NCBI GenBank assembly: GCA_037952775.1 | Contig: JBANAY010000003.1 | Location: 310,001 to 374,000 of the forward strand | Origin: Clonostachys chloroleuca | Taxonomy: Eukaryota; Ascomycota; Sordariomycetes; Hypocreales; Bionectriaceae | Direction of reading: 5' to 3' | DNA: 64,000 nt | Part shown: piece by piece, positions 44,672 to 55,747 of the stretch | How positions within the stretch are numbered: position 1 is the stretch's first letter | How the letters are laid out: every line of letters begins with the position of its first letter | Position numbers and translations under genes: made by a program | The notes under the pieces: model-generated | Databases searched by the model: none | What the model was told of the DNA's origin: nothing | Seen by the model: only the letters and a program-made list of their open reading frames with translations

Positions 44672-46401
44672 TTAGGGCATTGCTTCAGCCCATTGCCGGC
44701 TCAATCGCGTGATCAGGGGCGCTGTTTGCCATCCTGACAAATCACGCAGGGTTTGTAAGAATTCCAATACTTCATTTCGTTGTCTTCCATCCTGTATCCA
44801 TGACCCGACTAATTTTACGCTTCAGATGAGTGCCATGCCAAATGGCGAAGTGACGGCGATCTACTTACATGCATGGAGAGTGTGGTGCGCAATGAACCGT
44901 CCTGTCATCATATCTGGATGACTGATCGACAACCCGACAATTAAGCCCATGAAATTACGGATGTTGTCCTGTGGCATTATGGTCAGGTTACTGTGTGTTC
45001 GTATTGAGAAGGGCTGGAGAAGATTGGCAACATACGTCAGCCTCGGGTCGCTTCCTCAGAGCATCAGGGCCAGGTTTCCATAGCTGAGGATCAAAGGCAC
45101 TCAGAAGTAATCGAGCCAGATAATAGTGTTGATATGCAAGCACTTGCCACATGGAAAAATTCGTTAGCAAGATTGTCATCTGCGCAGGGAGTTTGTGTCG
45201 CGCATTACCGTATTGCGGCCGTGTCATCCAGCATATTGGAAAACACGACCCTTCTGTCTGGGGATCATCGCTGGGTAGACTTGCGAAGTATGGAAGAGAC
45301 TCCTTCGGGGCACTATCAAACCACTCTGCTACGCTGGTGTTTAGCTCCTGCCATCTATCAACATCCAGCCTTGTGTCATTCCGAAACGCATAGGCAAGCA
45401 CTTGACTGCACAAAAAGACCGCCCGGTTAGCCATAGCCTCAGGTGTAGAGCTGGTGAAAAAGGCCGAGGTTCTATAATTTTCGTAGGTACTTGTGGGACA
45501 CAGGGACCTAGTGAGCGAGACAAACATGTCTTGCCGCAAGAGAAGCCAGCTCGCCGCTTCACCAAGGCCACCAAGAGGCGCAAAGCTTGATGCCAAGTCT
45601 AACAAACGGGTGCTCCCTAGTAAATGAGTACAAGTGTCGTTCTCTGTTCCCCTCTCCCAGTCCCGGTGATCAGTCAGTAAAAGTATGGAGATACATGCTG
45701 GATAAGCGAAGACCGAACTTACCTGACATTTCTTCATTAAGACGCAATAGTACGATCGCTGCAAGAATATTTTCATCTATAGATGCGATGGGATCATCCA
45801 AAGCGGGAATAAGTAGCTGAATAGCTTTACTATAATAAATATCGCTGCTTGGATCATCAATCCTAGATCTAAGACAAAAGAACCGGGATGTGAATGCCAG
45901 CAACGAGAATGCCAGCAGGGGATCGTCACAAGCGCGTCTGGGAACCTCGCGAGCGAAATGGCGAGCAGGGTCACAAATGTCAATCTACTAAAATGTCAGT
46001 CCCTGGCAGATGGTAGCTTCGAAGAGGCATTACCCAGGAAGAGAAATCTTTGATATAGTACATCAGATAACGAGCTTCCTTTCGGTTCTGGAATGGGAAC
46101 CCAGAGCCGTGCTGGTTGATAGGAGACCGGGGAGGCGGCCTAGTCAGGCTGAAGAAATATGGTTAACCCGCAGTCATAACATGCATGGGCGGGCATATCC
46201 TTTGGGGGATGCATACGAAACTTGTTCCTCATCGGAATGCTCCCCATGGGCAGATCGAACGGTCGAAGCCAGTGAATGCTCTGGTGTGGGCCACTGTTGA
46301 GATGGTGACGAACCAGTCATATTGAGGCAGTGTCCATGTTGTGGGACATTGGCCACGGGATAGTGACGATTGGGATGACGAAAATAGGCCATGGGGGGCA
46401 T
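44672..46401 (-). CDS. Fungal-specific regulator domain protein without visible zinc cluster
   Basis: Seen: ATG 46401; six exons 46401-46217, 46139-46034, 45984-45723, 45643-45036, 44968-44869 and 44808-44672 (465 aa, sum divisible by three). Introns are 49-79 nt. Domain sequence: ARYLMYYIKDFSSW, DICDPARHFAREVPRRAC, DENILAAIVLLRLNEEMS, CTHLLGSTRLL, ASWLLLRQDMFVSL, YQHYYLARLLLSAFDP, DNIRNFMGLIVGLSI and the C-terminal SGWQTAPLITRLSRQW tail. This is the ARCA-like fungal transcription factor domain. The leader is Ser/Pro/His-rich. I found no CxxC zinc cluster in the leader or in 600 bp upstream; only an isolated KCTC lies upstream of the ATG. The DNA-binding part may be lost or lie in an exon I missed. 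Confidence 0.72.
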
Positions 46402-47696
46402 GATGGCGTTGCAAGTACACTTAATATCCCAAGAGACCAGTCCTTCCGCGATGCTTCAACGAGGTAGAATCTGGGGTAAATTGGTATGGATAGTCCGTGA
46501 CGCAAGGAATCGATATGAGAGGGCGGAGTTTATTGCCTGTCCGGTCGAGGAGGGTAAGTTTGAGCGGAGAGAGCTGCTAGGTCAAGGTTCCCCTCTTTCG
46601 GGAACAGAACAGACTCCACGCCATTCTCCACGGCACCCCGCCGGACGAGGACAATAAGCCAATGAGGATAATTCGATAGTAAACCAGCAGAAAGCCAGTA
46701 ACCCCCAGGACGAGTCATGGTCTTGTTCCAGCCAAAGTGGCTAAAATAAAACATGGCACACCAGAGCTCTTTTCGCGCAAGCTGGAGACCTCGTCCTGTT
46801 ATTAATAATATTTCAAACAATAACATTAAAATAATATATTATTATATATTATTTAGCTTGATATTGTATTAATAACTGAGTTGGTTGTTTTGATATTGTG
46901 TCGAAATCTGAGGCTGTATGGGGGCTTTGATGTGCCATGTTTTGTTTTAGCCACTTGCCAGCTCACACTCCCATCCATGAGACAATTACATCCAACAGCC
47001 TTAGTAGTCACTCACCAAGCCTAAGAAGCCTTCAATGAAAATGGAGTTGGCGGCTTTCCCCGCATTCTCCACGGGGAAGAGTAGCACTGGATGGAGGACC
47101 TTGGGAAATGCTACAGGCTGATCCCATACCCTCAACTCAGCCCATATTGCTAATTAGTTTCACAATCTCCCCAGCGCATAATCATTCATATCCAACCCAG
47201 CATTCTGGCAGGAATCACCGCCGATAGATATGGTAGGAAGCCTACAACTTGGTTCGCTTCAGGTGTTCCGCTGGTTCCTAGTAGAACCTTAATGGCAAGG
47301 AGGTAGGTATGTATATATGATTCTATAACTACCACGCCCAAGCCCATGAGAGTACCTTCCGCCCCCGTTTATGGTCGTACTGTTGATATCACCTATCGGT
47401 CGGCTTATGGATTTATCGATGAGCCGCCATCTACTAAGACGAACCTTCCGTCGGACTACACAACAGATAGCTTTTCTCCTCATCCATAATACAATCGCTT
47501 TTGCTTCATTTTGCTCGTCTTGACGATAATACAGCTGTATTCGAAGTCAACCCACACGTACCCAAAGAAAGCTGTTCTCTATGGGTCCAACCCATTCCGC
47601 AGCCATGCAGCGATGTTTGGATCTTGCTTCGGGCGCGACTCAAGCCCGTGATGCGCGTCGCCAGATCAGCGACCTCTAGCAGAGACGCACCAGACC
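46402..47696. other. Intergenic with AT low-complexity tract
   Basis: No supported gene. 46798-46870 is a nearly pure A/T low-complexity stretch (TAATATATTATTATATATTA type). Its right part merges with the 3' relic of the HET gene. Confidence 0.45.
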
Positions 47697-47858
47697 TCAG
47701 CCTTGCGTCCGCTCCTCCTCGTCCTGCTGTGTGCCCTTCGTCCAGAGCTGAAATCTCTCATCTCGGAGACGGTCCTGCCGGTTAGGCATGTCTCGGCAGA
47801 GTTTGTGAAATTTGACCAAGGTTTTTATGTTTTCGTGTTCCTCGAACACGAAATTCTC
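47697..47858 (-). pseudogene. In-frame continuation of the HET gene beyond its stop
   Basis: After the TAG that closes the HET reading frame, the same frame stays open for 53 codons with protein-like sequence (ENFVFEEHENIKTL, KFHKLCRDMPN) before a TGA at 47699-47697. This suggests that the TAG is a nonsense change and that the gene once continued. Confidence 0.4.
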
Positions 47859-48728
47859 CTACCCCGCGACAACAACTGCAGCACATGCATCCCCGAATAC
47901 TGCCCAGGGGACAGCATATCTACCACAGCTAATCTCAATATCCTGTGACAAGCACAGTTCTTGGAATGTCCATGCACGCGTGAACCACGCACGGCGGGCA
48001 AACGCCTCAAAGCAAGCCTGCTCTTCGACGTCGAAGGTACTCCACTCTTTGAGCTTTTCCAAAATCTCTGATTGACGAGCCCCTGTCTTCAAGGCGTTGG
48101 CATATATATCGGCCCATCGGTTGATGACTCTGATCGAGCCGTAGGTCCAATAGTCTTCCTCGCCTAGCCAGATAACAACTTTTCTCGCTTTGCTATAAAT
48201 ATCTGTCATGAGTGGGACCTGACTACTCTTCTCAAGACAAGAGTGTTGGTTGATGCACAGCGCATCGATCCATAGAGTACGAGAGACATTATCCAACTGC
48301 AAGGCTCGTAGGGCGAGCATAAGATTTGGCGTCACCTGAACAGTGTAATCACCATCTATACTAATGGAGCATGCGACCTTGCCATTCTGACCAACAACTG
48401 TCGATACATCTGGAGGTAGAAGAGCAGAGGCGTAAGGGTCATTCCAGCTATACGACAGCGCTTCATATGGCGCGGTAGTTGAGTCTAGATGCGAGTGTCG
48501 TAGGGATATCACGATTTGATCCGGGCTTTGTGCGTGTTCTCGAGGATGAAGTTTGAGCAGCCTAAATGACGGTCCTGGAGGCAGCGCACTGTATGAGTAT
48601 TTATCCAAGCGAATCTCTGTTCTGGTTGACCTTGAAAACGCCCGAGCTAGGTTTGTTCCTCGCATAGGTTGAGTGAGCCTTGGAAGGGCCGACGAGTCCT
48701 CGTGGGATAAGCACCGTGCATGAGGCAT
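47859..48728 (-). CDS. HET-domain (heterokaryon incompatibility) protein, truncated
   Basis: HET domain proteins (PF06985) act in non-self recognition and trigger programmed cell death after hyphal fusion. Seen: start ATG 48728 (the frame opens slightly earlier at a TTG); about 289 aa. Motifs: YEALSYSWND, QVTPNLMLALRALQ, TLWIDALCINQ, ARKVVIWLGEE, RRAWFTRAWTFQELCLS. These are the three conserved blocks of the domain in order, all intact. The protein ends at TAG (47861-47859) soon after the domain, while most HET proteins run on to 500-800 aa. The downstream sequence in the same frame stays open for 53 codons. So this is either a short HET protein or a gene inactivated by a nonsense mutation. 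Confidence 0.78.
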   Translation of the reverse strand: MPHARCLSHEDSSALPRLTQPMRGTNLARAFSRSTRTEIRLDKYSYSALPPGPSFRLLKLHPREHAQSPDQIVISLRHSHLDSTTAPYEALSYSWNDPYASALLPPDVSTVVGQNGKVACSISIDGDYTVQVTPNLMLALRALQLDNVSRTLWIDALCINQHSCLEKSSQVPLMTDIYSKARKVVIWLGEEDYWTYGSIRVINRWADIYANALKTGARQSEILEKLKEWSTFDVEEQACFEAFARRAWFTRAWTFQELCLSQDIEISCGRYAVPWAVFGDACAAVVVAG

Positions 48729-51700
48729 TTCCGTTGCAAACACGCGACGCGAGAAGCCCAAAGCGCTTCATCGTGCCTGCAGGCCGTATTTATCCTCCAT
48801 GTGCTGGATGTATTCTCAGGATTGCATCCGCTCACTTTTACCATTAGAGCAATAGCAGGGCATAACTAAGAGTTATGTGCTTGAAAAGTCTTACTTGTTA
48901 CCCAGCTCGAGAGATTACCTAAGAGACATCAGCCATTACTATGACCTCAATCCGTATTCAAATTCACCATCCAAGCCGATTTTCTTGTCACAAATCGTCA
49001 AAAATGCGGCGGTACTGTGTGCAAAGCGCCATTAAGTCTTATCTATTTCATCACAAACATGCATTTGCCTCGCCCCAAGAGTCCACTGATCAAGTCCCAA
49101 AAACCAATACATATACGCTAAATCCAGAATCATAGAACAAGACGATAATGGCTTGGGTTTAAGGGTTGAATGTTGCTGTCTTGGACAGGGATATCTCCAA
49201 GGTTGATATGTGCGATGTTCATCTGAGACCGATTTGCCGGCCCTTGAGAACATACCTTAGCATCCGAGTTCCCGCCCTGATAACTTACTGGTTATCCGTA
49301 CATACATCCCGAGAATCCGCTAGAGTATCAAGTGATTAACCACCGTGCAATACTCACGCCTCGCAGCATCCTTGTGTAGTTGAATCATACAGAATTGCAC
49401 ATGCTAGCAGAGACAAGGCATTCCATAGGCTTGGGGAGCCCACAGAGGAATTGGTGATGGCGGATTCTGGATTTCAGATCAAATCATTATTGCACCGAGA
49501 TTGTGATTTAAACTTAGAGGAAAAGAATTCAACTTTATTTAAGGCAGTATGAAGTCCAGCTTAGTCCTCTCCGCTGAGACATGGGACTGCAAGACTTTCA
49601 GACTGTCGCGTCTAGCCTTGCAAAGGTTGTAGTCAAGGACAGGTAGGGAATTCTACTCGTACAGATAATCGTCCTACGGCCAGCTTTCGGCAAAAACTCA
49701 GTTTAATGCCATCCGCAGGTAGGAGCTCTATATGTTTGCTCCATTAACACAATCTTCCGCCATGTGACATAACAACCCTCTAAAAAGAGTCCTATCTTTC
49801 CTTCAAGCCAACCGTTTCAGCATTGCGATGCACTAGCTGGGCGCCACGACCATTTGCTTATTCGCCGATGGTTCAAACTCACGACGGGAGCAACTCTCAT
49901 GCCTAAGCGCTCGAGTGTCAAGCCAAGACTCCTGTCAGTACCATGTGCAGATAAATACAGTCTCCCAATCGTCTATTGAAGCGAAACCAAGTCTACACTC
50001 AGATCTCTGCTATATATAATGGGTTTACGCTTCATCCATGTTTGATTGGTGACGAAAGGGATGGTCACGTGTTAGACCTCATCGAGAGTTCAACCGACGC
50101 TTTGCCGGGGTTGTGGGGCAAGCCTCAGCCGCTGACTCACACTTCTGTCAAACGATTTGGCGGCCCTTCCAATGAAGGAATTTCAGAGCTTAGAAAAACA
50201 TACATTCCTACAAATGATAAGGAGCTATTCTCCCTAGGTATACAAAGAAACCGCTGTTTCCTTAACGGAGGTTATCTCCCTACATATGGATAGCGTTTAT
50301 TAGATATCCTTGACCCTGATCCATGCGCTGACCAGTCAACCGGATTTTGCGGGTTACGGATTAACTAGCCTTCCGCATAAGAACCCCACGTGACATCGCG
50401 TTGTGCAACACCTGAACCAGATAAGCTAAGCACAAGCGAGACAGTCACGTGCTCTCATGCTATGCTAGTACACAACTGGCAGCACACCTACCTACTCTTA
50501 TCCTCCTCTGTACTATGTATAAAGTATTTTCTAGGATGGGGGTATTTGGAATTAAATATTTCATGCATAATAATAGTCACGAAACAGTGCCTGCGAAAAT
50601 TCATCACTACTAAATGTCCATGTGACAAGCCCGTGATGTCTGGCCGTAGTAGATCTTTCTAAGATGACTGTGACTGCAATCCTGTGGCTGTGATTCGGTA
50701 GGCGTGTGCTAGGCAATTTACGTATAGCACCGTTCTATTATGGCAACTTTCTGCGGCACAGGATATCATATGTTGAGATTCATATAGATCCCCTAGTATA
50801 TATTAATGGAAGCGGGAATGATTGGTTGCGGCGCCCAACAGTTGGAAAACAGGATGTGTGTATAGGGTAGTCTGAGTCGGTCGGGAAGGAGGAGGTGTTG
50901 GTACCTGAGGCACCAAAAGGGACACGTGGACTCGAGTGAACCAAGTCATCACGTGATGCCTCAGTGCCCCTTGGACCTGCTGAATATCACAGTATTCTGG
51001 TATCTTGAAATAAAAGGTAGGTAGAATAGTAGTACAATTGCCCTCGATAAGCTATGGGTTGGCAAGCGTCTATTAGTTGATAAGCTGCCCGCTGCTTGAA
51101 TAGGGGCCCCTAGGGGCGCCTGGTTGGTCTGGGAACTGAAAACCACGCGCAGCCCGAGGTTCCACCATGGCACAGGGGCTGGAGGCCTGGAGGGTCGCAT
51201 GGATGCAGATGGTGGTAATACACGTAGGTAGGATAGGATGGACAGCTGTGGTCCCAGACGCGAGTGGTGAGACCAGTGTATTCGCGTGGTGCTGGGCAGC
51301 CTCGCAAGCGTTTGCCCATTGACGTTGCACATTGTTGGGACGGGAGGCCTCGAGTCTCGTATCGAGTCGTCGTACCGACCTGTGGTGATGGTGTGGTGCG
51401 TACAAGCGTGTGCACCAATGTCCCAATGCACGGCCAATCCAGCCACCCCTGAGTCCCCGCCGGGGAACTATTATTACCTAGTAATTGCTCGGTGCCAGAG
51501 CCAAGCAAGGGAGAGTAGGTTCTCTGACTCAAGGGCGGGTGCTTGGCCCAACCTCACTTCATCCTCGCATCTCTCCCCTCTTCTGCTGCCAGACATGTGC
51601 AACGACACCATGTTGCGTCGTGGGAGCCAAGGGCGTGTGGTGTCGTCTCGGGGAGCGTCAGCCCACAATCAAGGCAGCAATGCAGAAAACGTGGTCGGGA

Positions 51701-52179
51701 GCGTGTGTTTCAATTGTGTATTATTTCCTGTCTAAAGGTAGGGACGGGTGTGGTGTCTGGTAGCTTCTGCTTCCATGTCCTCCGCAAACATTCTGTCTAC
51801 CCCGAGGTCAAACCTAATTGCCCCGGCCAGCTTGGATTAGCCTCCTCTCCCATCCCTCCCTCGGCGACTCTTTGTCGGTTCTCCTCCCCACTACCATTTC
51901 CCCCTTTGCCAAGATGTCAATCCAAAGGAGGGTGTTCCAAAGCGAGGCGTGGCCGACCCACACCGGAAGATCAAAAAGCACATCGTTGAGCGAAAGAACA
52001 AATGGTTTTTTTTCGGGTCTTTTTCTTTTTTTTTTCTCTTTTTTTTTTCTTTTTTTTTTTCTTTTTGGGAAGTAAGAAAGAAAAAGGGACTTTGGGAAAA
52101 GGGAAACGAATCCCGACCAGGCGGCCTCGCCTCCCTTCAGCGCTGCCCTGATGCCGCCGACTCGACGAGCATCAGGCGG
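48729..52179. other. Gene-poor region
   Basis: 3.45 kb without a gene I can support. Numerous short ORFs occur in the GC-rich part (51.0-52.0 kb) on both strands, but they overlap one another and lack domains. Two CACGTG E-box palindromes lie near 50923-50957. A long pyrimidine tract occurs at 52018-52067. Confidence 0.45.
52018..52067. repeat. Poly-pyrimidine (T-rich) low-complexity tract
   Basis: About 50 nt of almost only T with single C interruptions, preceded by an 8-T run at 52006. On the minus strand it is an A-rich tract 110 bp past the stop of the unknown charged protein gene, where it could serve as a polyadenylation-region element or mark a retrocopy tail. Confidence 0.6.
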
Positions 52180-53573
52180 CTACAGGCCCCTGCGGCGCGC
52201 GGCGTTGGCCAGCCGAATGATCTTGTCTGGGTCTTCGGGCTTATACTCGACCGGCAGTTGGCGGAGACGACGGCTCTGACGGCGTTCGTGGTGCTGGGGA
52301 CTGCCCGGGCGCTTGCGTTGCTGCTGCTTGGGGGGTGCTGTCGGTTCCTGTCCGCTGCCAGAGCTGAGGCCATCGTGATGCTCTGGAAGAGACCTTCGGA
52401 TACCTAGCTCCTGTGCTATCAGCTCCAGGTCAGGCAGCTTAGTGAAGTCTCCCTTATGATAATCGTCGAGGCGCGCCCTGGCATCTCTATACCTACCCGC
52501 GTCGCTGAAGGCGGGGTTTTCGTCGAGTCCGTCGAGCTCCATGAACATCTCTACCGCCTGGTGTTGCACGCGGAAGAAATGGGCTTCCCTCTCCTCCCGT
52601 TTCTTCTTGGCCTTTGGTCCCTCGCTGTGGTATCGACGTGTGCACTCCTCGTTTTCGGCTCGTGATCTCTCTGCGCCGACGCCATAGAACCTGGCCCGCT
52701 CGTACCGCTCATCGTCCCAGTCGTCAGCAACAGCCCCCACTCCAACCTTTCCACAGTGCCGTGTTTCGGGCCCTCCTTGGCTTCCTTTGCGTATTCAGAC
52801 TCGTTCGTTGGCGCGTCGTCGTCTTCAAGCTCGCTGTTTGCCTCGGCCGCTGCCCGTGGGCTGTTCGCCTCGGTCGCTGCCGACGTGTTGGCCACCTCCG
52901 TCACTACCCACGGATTGTTCACCTCGCTCATTGCCGGCGTGCATGCCTCGGTGTCGTCGGTGTCGTCGATGGCGTTTGGCGGTTGCGAAGACCCAAGTAT
53001 CTGGTCCCACGAGTATCCCTCAGACAGCATAGCCTCGTCCCTGGCCTCCATGATCTTGCTCGCCATCCGCCGTCGTTTGTCCGTTCGCAAGGAATGGTGC
53101 ATCTTCTCCGAAAAATCTTTAGCCGCACAGCCCATTTCCTGCTCTCGACGAGCTGCTCTGCGATTGAGGTACCATCCCTCACCATATCGCTTTCGTGCCA
53201 ACGACGTCAGCTCGTCCAGCTCGCGGCCGATTAGCTCCACCTTGCCCCTCTGCAGCTCCCTCTCCATGTCCCTCAATTCCTTCTGCCGCTCGCAGTATCG
53301 CTTCGATGTTGTCGGATCCCTCGCAGCAATGGAGTTGTAAGCGTCATCAATCATGCTCTCCCGCTCCGTTGTCCACTTTTCGCCAAGATGCTTGCGGCCC
53401 CATTCGGTCAAGGTATCGAAGGTAGCAGGCTGTGGCTCAGGGGTCCAGCGTCCGGATTGCTCGCTGCGGGTGTTGTCGTTGTTCGGCCGGCGTGGAGGAG
53501 GGACATCGTTGGTCGGTGCGTCACAAGCGATGCCGTCGTCAGGCACGTCCATCGGGGCGGCAGTGGTCGTCAT
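52180..53573 (-). CDS. Hypothetical charged protein with central acidic repeats; apparent frameshift
   Basis: I do not recognise the family. From ATG 53573 the frame runs to 52551, and the more plausible C-terminus lies in another frame from about 52735 to 52180. The switch is at a five-base G run on the sense strand (C run 52734-52738). One extra base joins VERLEWG to AVADDWDDERYERARF, giving about 464 aa. Seen: a Pro/Asp-rich leader; a helical highly charged region (ESMIDDAYNSIAARD, RDMERELQRGKVELIGRE, WYLNRRAARREQEM); an acidic Ala/Glu-rich section with short repeats (TSAATEANS, RAAAEANSE); a basic coiled stretch (GPKAKKKREEREAHFF); and a basic nuclear-localisation-like end (QQQRKRPGSP, RRQSRRLRQ). 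Divergent from the kinase gene over 387 bp. Intronless. Confidence 0.62.
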
Positions 53574-53960
53574 TGTGTGCTGGACAGAACAGATTGCCTT
53601 AGTCTTCGGTTGGGCGAGTTCTAAAGATGAAGGTCACACGAAGGGTGCAATGGGCGACAAGCGTTGTTTTTATGCTGGTGCCAAGGGGTGCAGACAAAGA
53701 CGAGGCCATCAACAAACAAAACAAAGGCGTCGACACATGAGGACAACAAGCAGCGCCCAACACGTGATGGTCTCCCAGGCAAACGCTCGAAATTCGTTGG
53801 ATGTCGGCCCCCGAGATTATCCGGTTGTGTAACCATTGCTTGCTGGTACATTCCCCTTAATGTACGCATGGCGAGCCTAGTGGCCAGCCTCTTTTCCCGC
53901 TCGCATCACCATTTCCCCCTTTCAATCACACACTCAAGTACCCAGACAACCCTCTTTGAG
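53574..53960. promoter_or_regulatory. Divergent promoter of kinase and unknown charged protein
   Basis: 387 bp between two divergent starts. The kinase frame is open upstream of the chosen ATG back to 53664, with an in-frame ATG at 53868, but without FHA-type sequence. Confidence 0.45.
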
Positions 53961-55747
53961 ATGGAAGATGACAAGGTTGTATTCTGGCTGAAACCAGCCG
54001 CGAAGTGTCCCGGAGCTGAGGCTCTCCTTTACGATCCCGCGAACAGTGAGTGGGTTGACCTGGCTGCGGACAACCAACCATGCTTCAAGGTGACCGTCGG
54101 CAAGACGTCAAAGATTAAGGGGCGCCTCGTCTCCTTTGGTCGTCCAAAAGGCCGCCATGACATCGTGCTCCCAGACAGAGGTTTTCCCTGGGCCGAGTAC
54201 TGCTATTTCGACGTTAATCTGGCGTCGCATGCCATCATGTTGCACGATGTCTCCCCGAGACGCGGCACCAGACTTTTCCGTCACCTTCCGGATCAACGAG
54301 GCGGCTACACGCTGTCCACTGATGAACTGGATAATTCTCTGTCGGTCCGATCCTGCGTCGTGCTCCCAAATGAGCAGTACACCCTCACGATCCGAAATAT
54401 GAAGTTCCTATTGATCTCTGTAGCGATGCCTCGCATCCAGCTTCAAAATTTCGTTGCGACTGTCCCTCAGGGCTATAAGACTATGGCTGCTACCACTTAC
54501 TTGCCTCCTGAAACCAACAAAGACGAGAAGGGACCCTCAAACTCTCAAACGAGTCCCCACCTTCACTCGGCGCACGCGACGATCAGGCACCAATTCGTCA
54601 AAGAGCTTGGATTTGGAGGGGAAGCCCATGTGAATCTGTACCTAAACCTCCAAGACGGCAATCATTATGCTGGCAAGATCATTCCACTCTTGAAGAATGG
54701 ACACAAAGTCTCAGATCAGGGTCAGGAATCAGATGATGGCTATGCCGACGCCTTGAAGGTAAGGGTAGCTCAGGAGGTACGAGCGCTCAGCAAAATGCGT
54801 CACGTAAGTAAACTCTGACTGCTCCTCTGCCCCCTTTGGCGTGACAGATTGGCTAATCCTTCGATTTCCCGACAAAGGACAACCTAATTGTGTATAATTA
54901 CACCCAAGGTTGGGATACCAACCACGAGCTCCGCATCTTCATGCCATTATACGAAACGACTTTGAGAAAATTGCTACCCGACTCCCCTAAGCGGGCATCC
55001 GGGGACTGGAGGTTTCGAGTGGACCGCATGATCAAGGATGTGAGTTCCGCGTTGGAGTATATCCATGCAAAGGATTGTTTTCATCGGGACATCAAGCCCG
55101 ACAACATCCTCGTCAGCGGTCAGTCCTTCTGTTTGACTGATTTCGGAATGGCGAGTTTCTCCACGGAGAATAGGATGACTGAGTCTTTACCAGTCAAGCG
55201 AGGGCATACTTGGCAGTATGCCGCCCCCGAGGTCCTGCGGAAAAAAGGAGCCGAGACCTTTGCCGTCGATGTATTTAGCTTCGGCGTCATGATTTTGGAG
55301 TGTTTAACCGACCTGCCTCTGGTGGTTACGCCAGGCACATCGGATACTCCAGGCCCGAGTGCCGCTAAGGACATTGCCGAGCGTACGTTAGATGTTCATA
55401 AGCAATACCGGGCTCGCCTCGAGCAGGCATGGCCCGCAGCCGTATCAATGCTTTCAAAAGCACCCAGCAAGCGGCCCGGTGCCAATCGGGTTTACGAAGA
55501 TTTGCTGAACAGCGGCGGAGTCCCTCTGGCCAGCAATGTCAGACCTGGTGACAGTGGCAGGGAACTGCGTTCCCGTAAGCGACGGCTTGCTTCAGAGCAG
55601 GGGATTCCTGCTCAGGGTCGCCGTTCGGATAAGATGTCGTGGACTGCGCACATACCGGAACGACCGGCGCAGTGGCGAGAACGCGAAGCAAAAAATGCAA
55701 AACGCCAAAGGGACCGGCAAGCGGATCGAAGAATTAGAAAGAATTAG
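53961..55747 (+). CDS. Ser/Thr protein kinase with FHA-like N-terminus
   Basis: Predicted soluble protein kinase. Seen: ATG 53961; exons 53961-54803 and 54878-55747 with a 74 nt intron (570 aa). Residues about 50-150 resemble a degenerate FHA domain (SFGRPKGRHDIVLPD, MLHDVSPRRGTRLF). The kinase domain starts near residue 215: Gly loop LGFGGEAHV, ATP-binding Lys in YAGKIIP, HRD as FHRDIKPDNIL, DFG as LTDFGMA, YAAPEVL, and the VDVFSFGVMILE segment. All catalytic residues are present, so it should be active. The C-terminal tail is strongly basic (RSRKRRLA, KNAKRQRDRQADRRIRK) and may target the nucleus. An upstream in-frame ATG at 53868 would add a hydrophobic/basic leader; I prefer 53961. It is paired head-to-head with an unknown gene. 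Confidence 0.85.

Noticed and set aside
51073..51989. Overlapping ORFs of 100-160 codons on both strands near 51-52 kb
   Set aside because: Several frames are open at once because the region is stop-poor and GC-rich. None has a recognisable domain or consistent frame preference.
52614..53340. Long plus-strand ORFs opposite the unknown charged protein (206 and 194 codons)
   Set aside because: They mirror the GC-rich codons of the minus-strand gene and have Ser/Leu/Val or Arg/His-rich shadow composition without domains.
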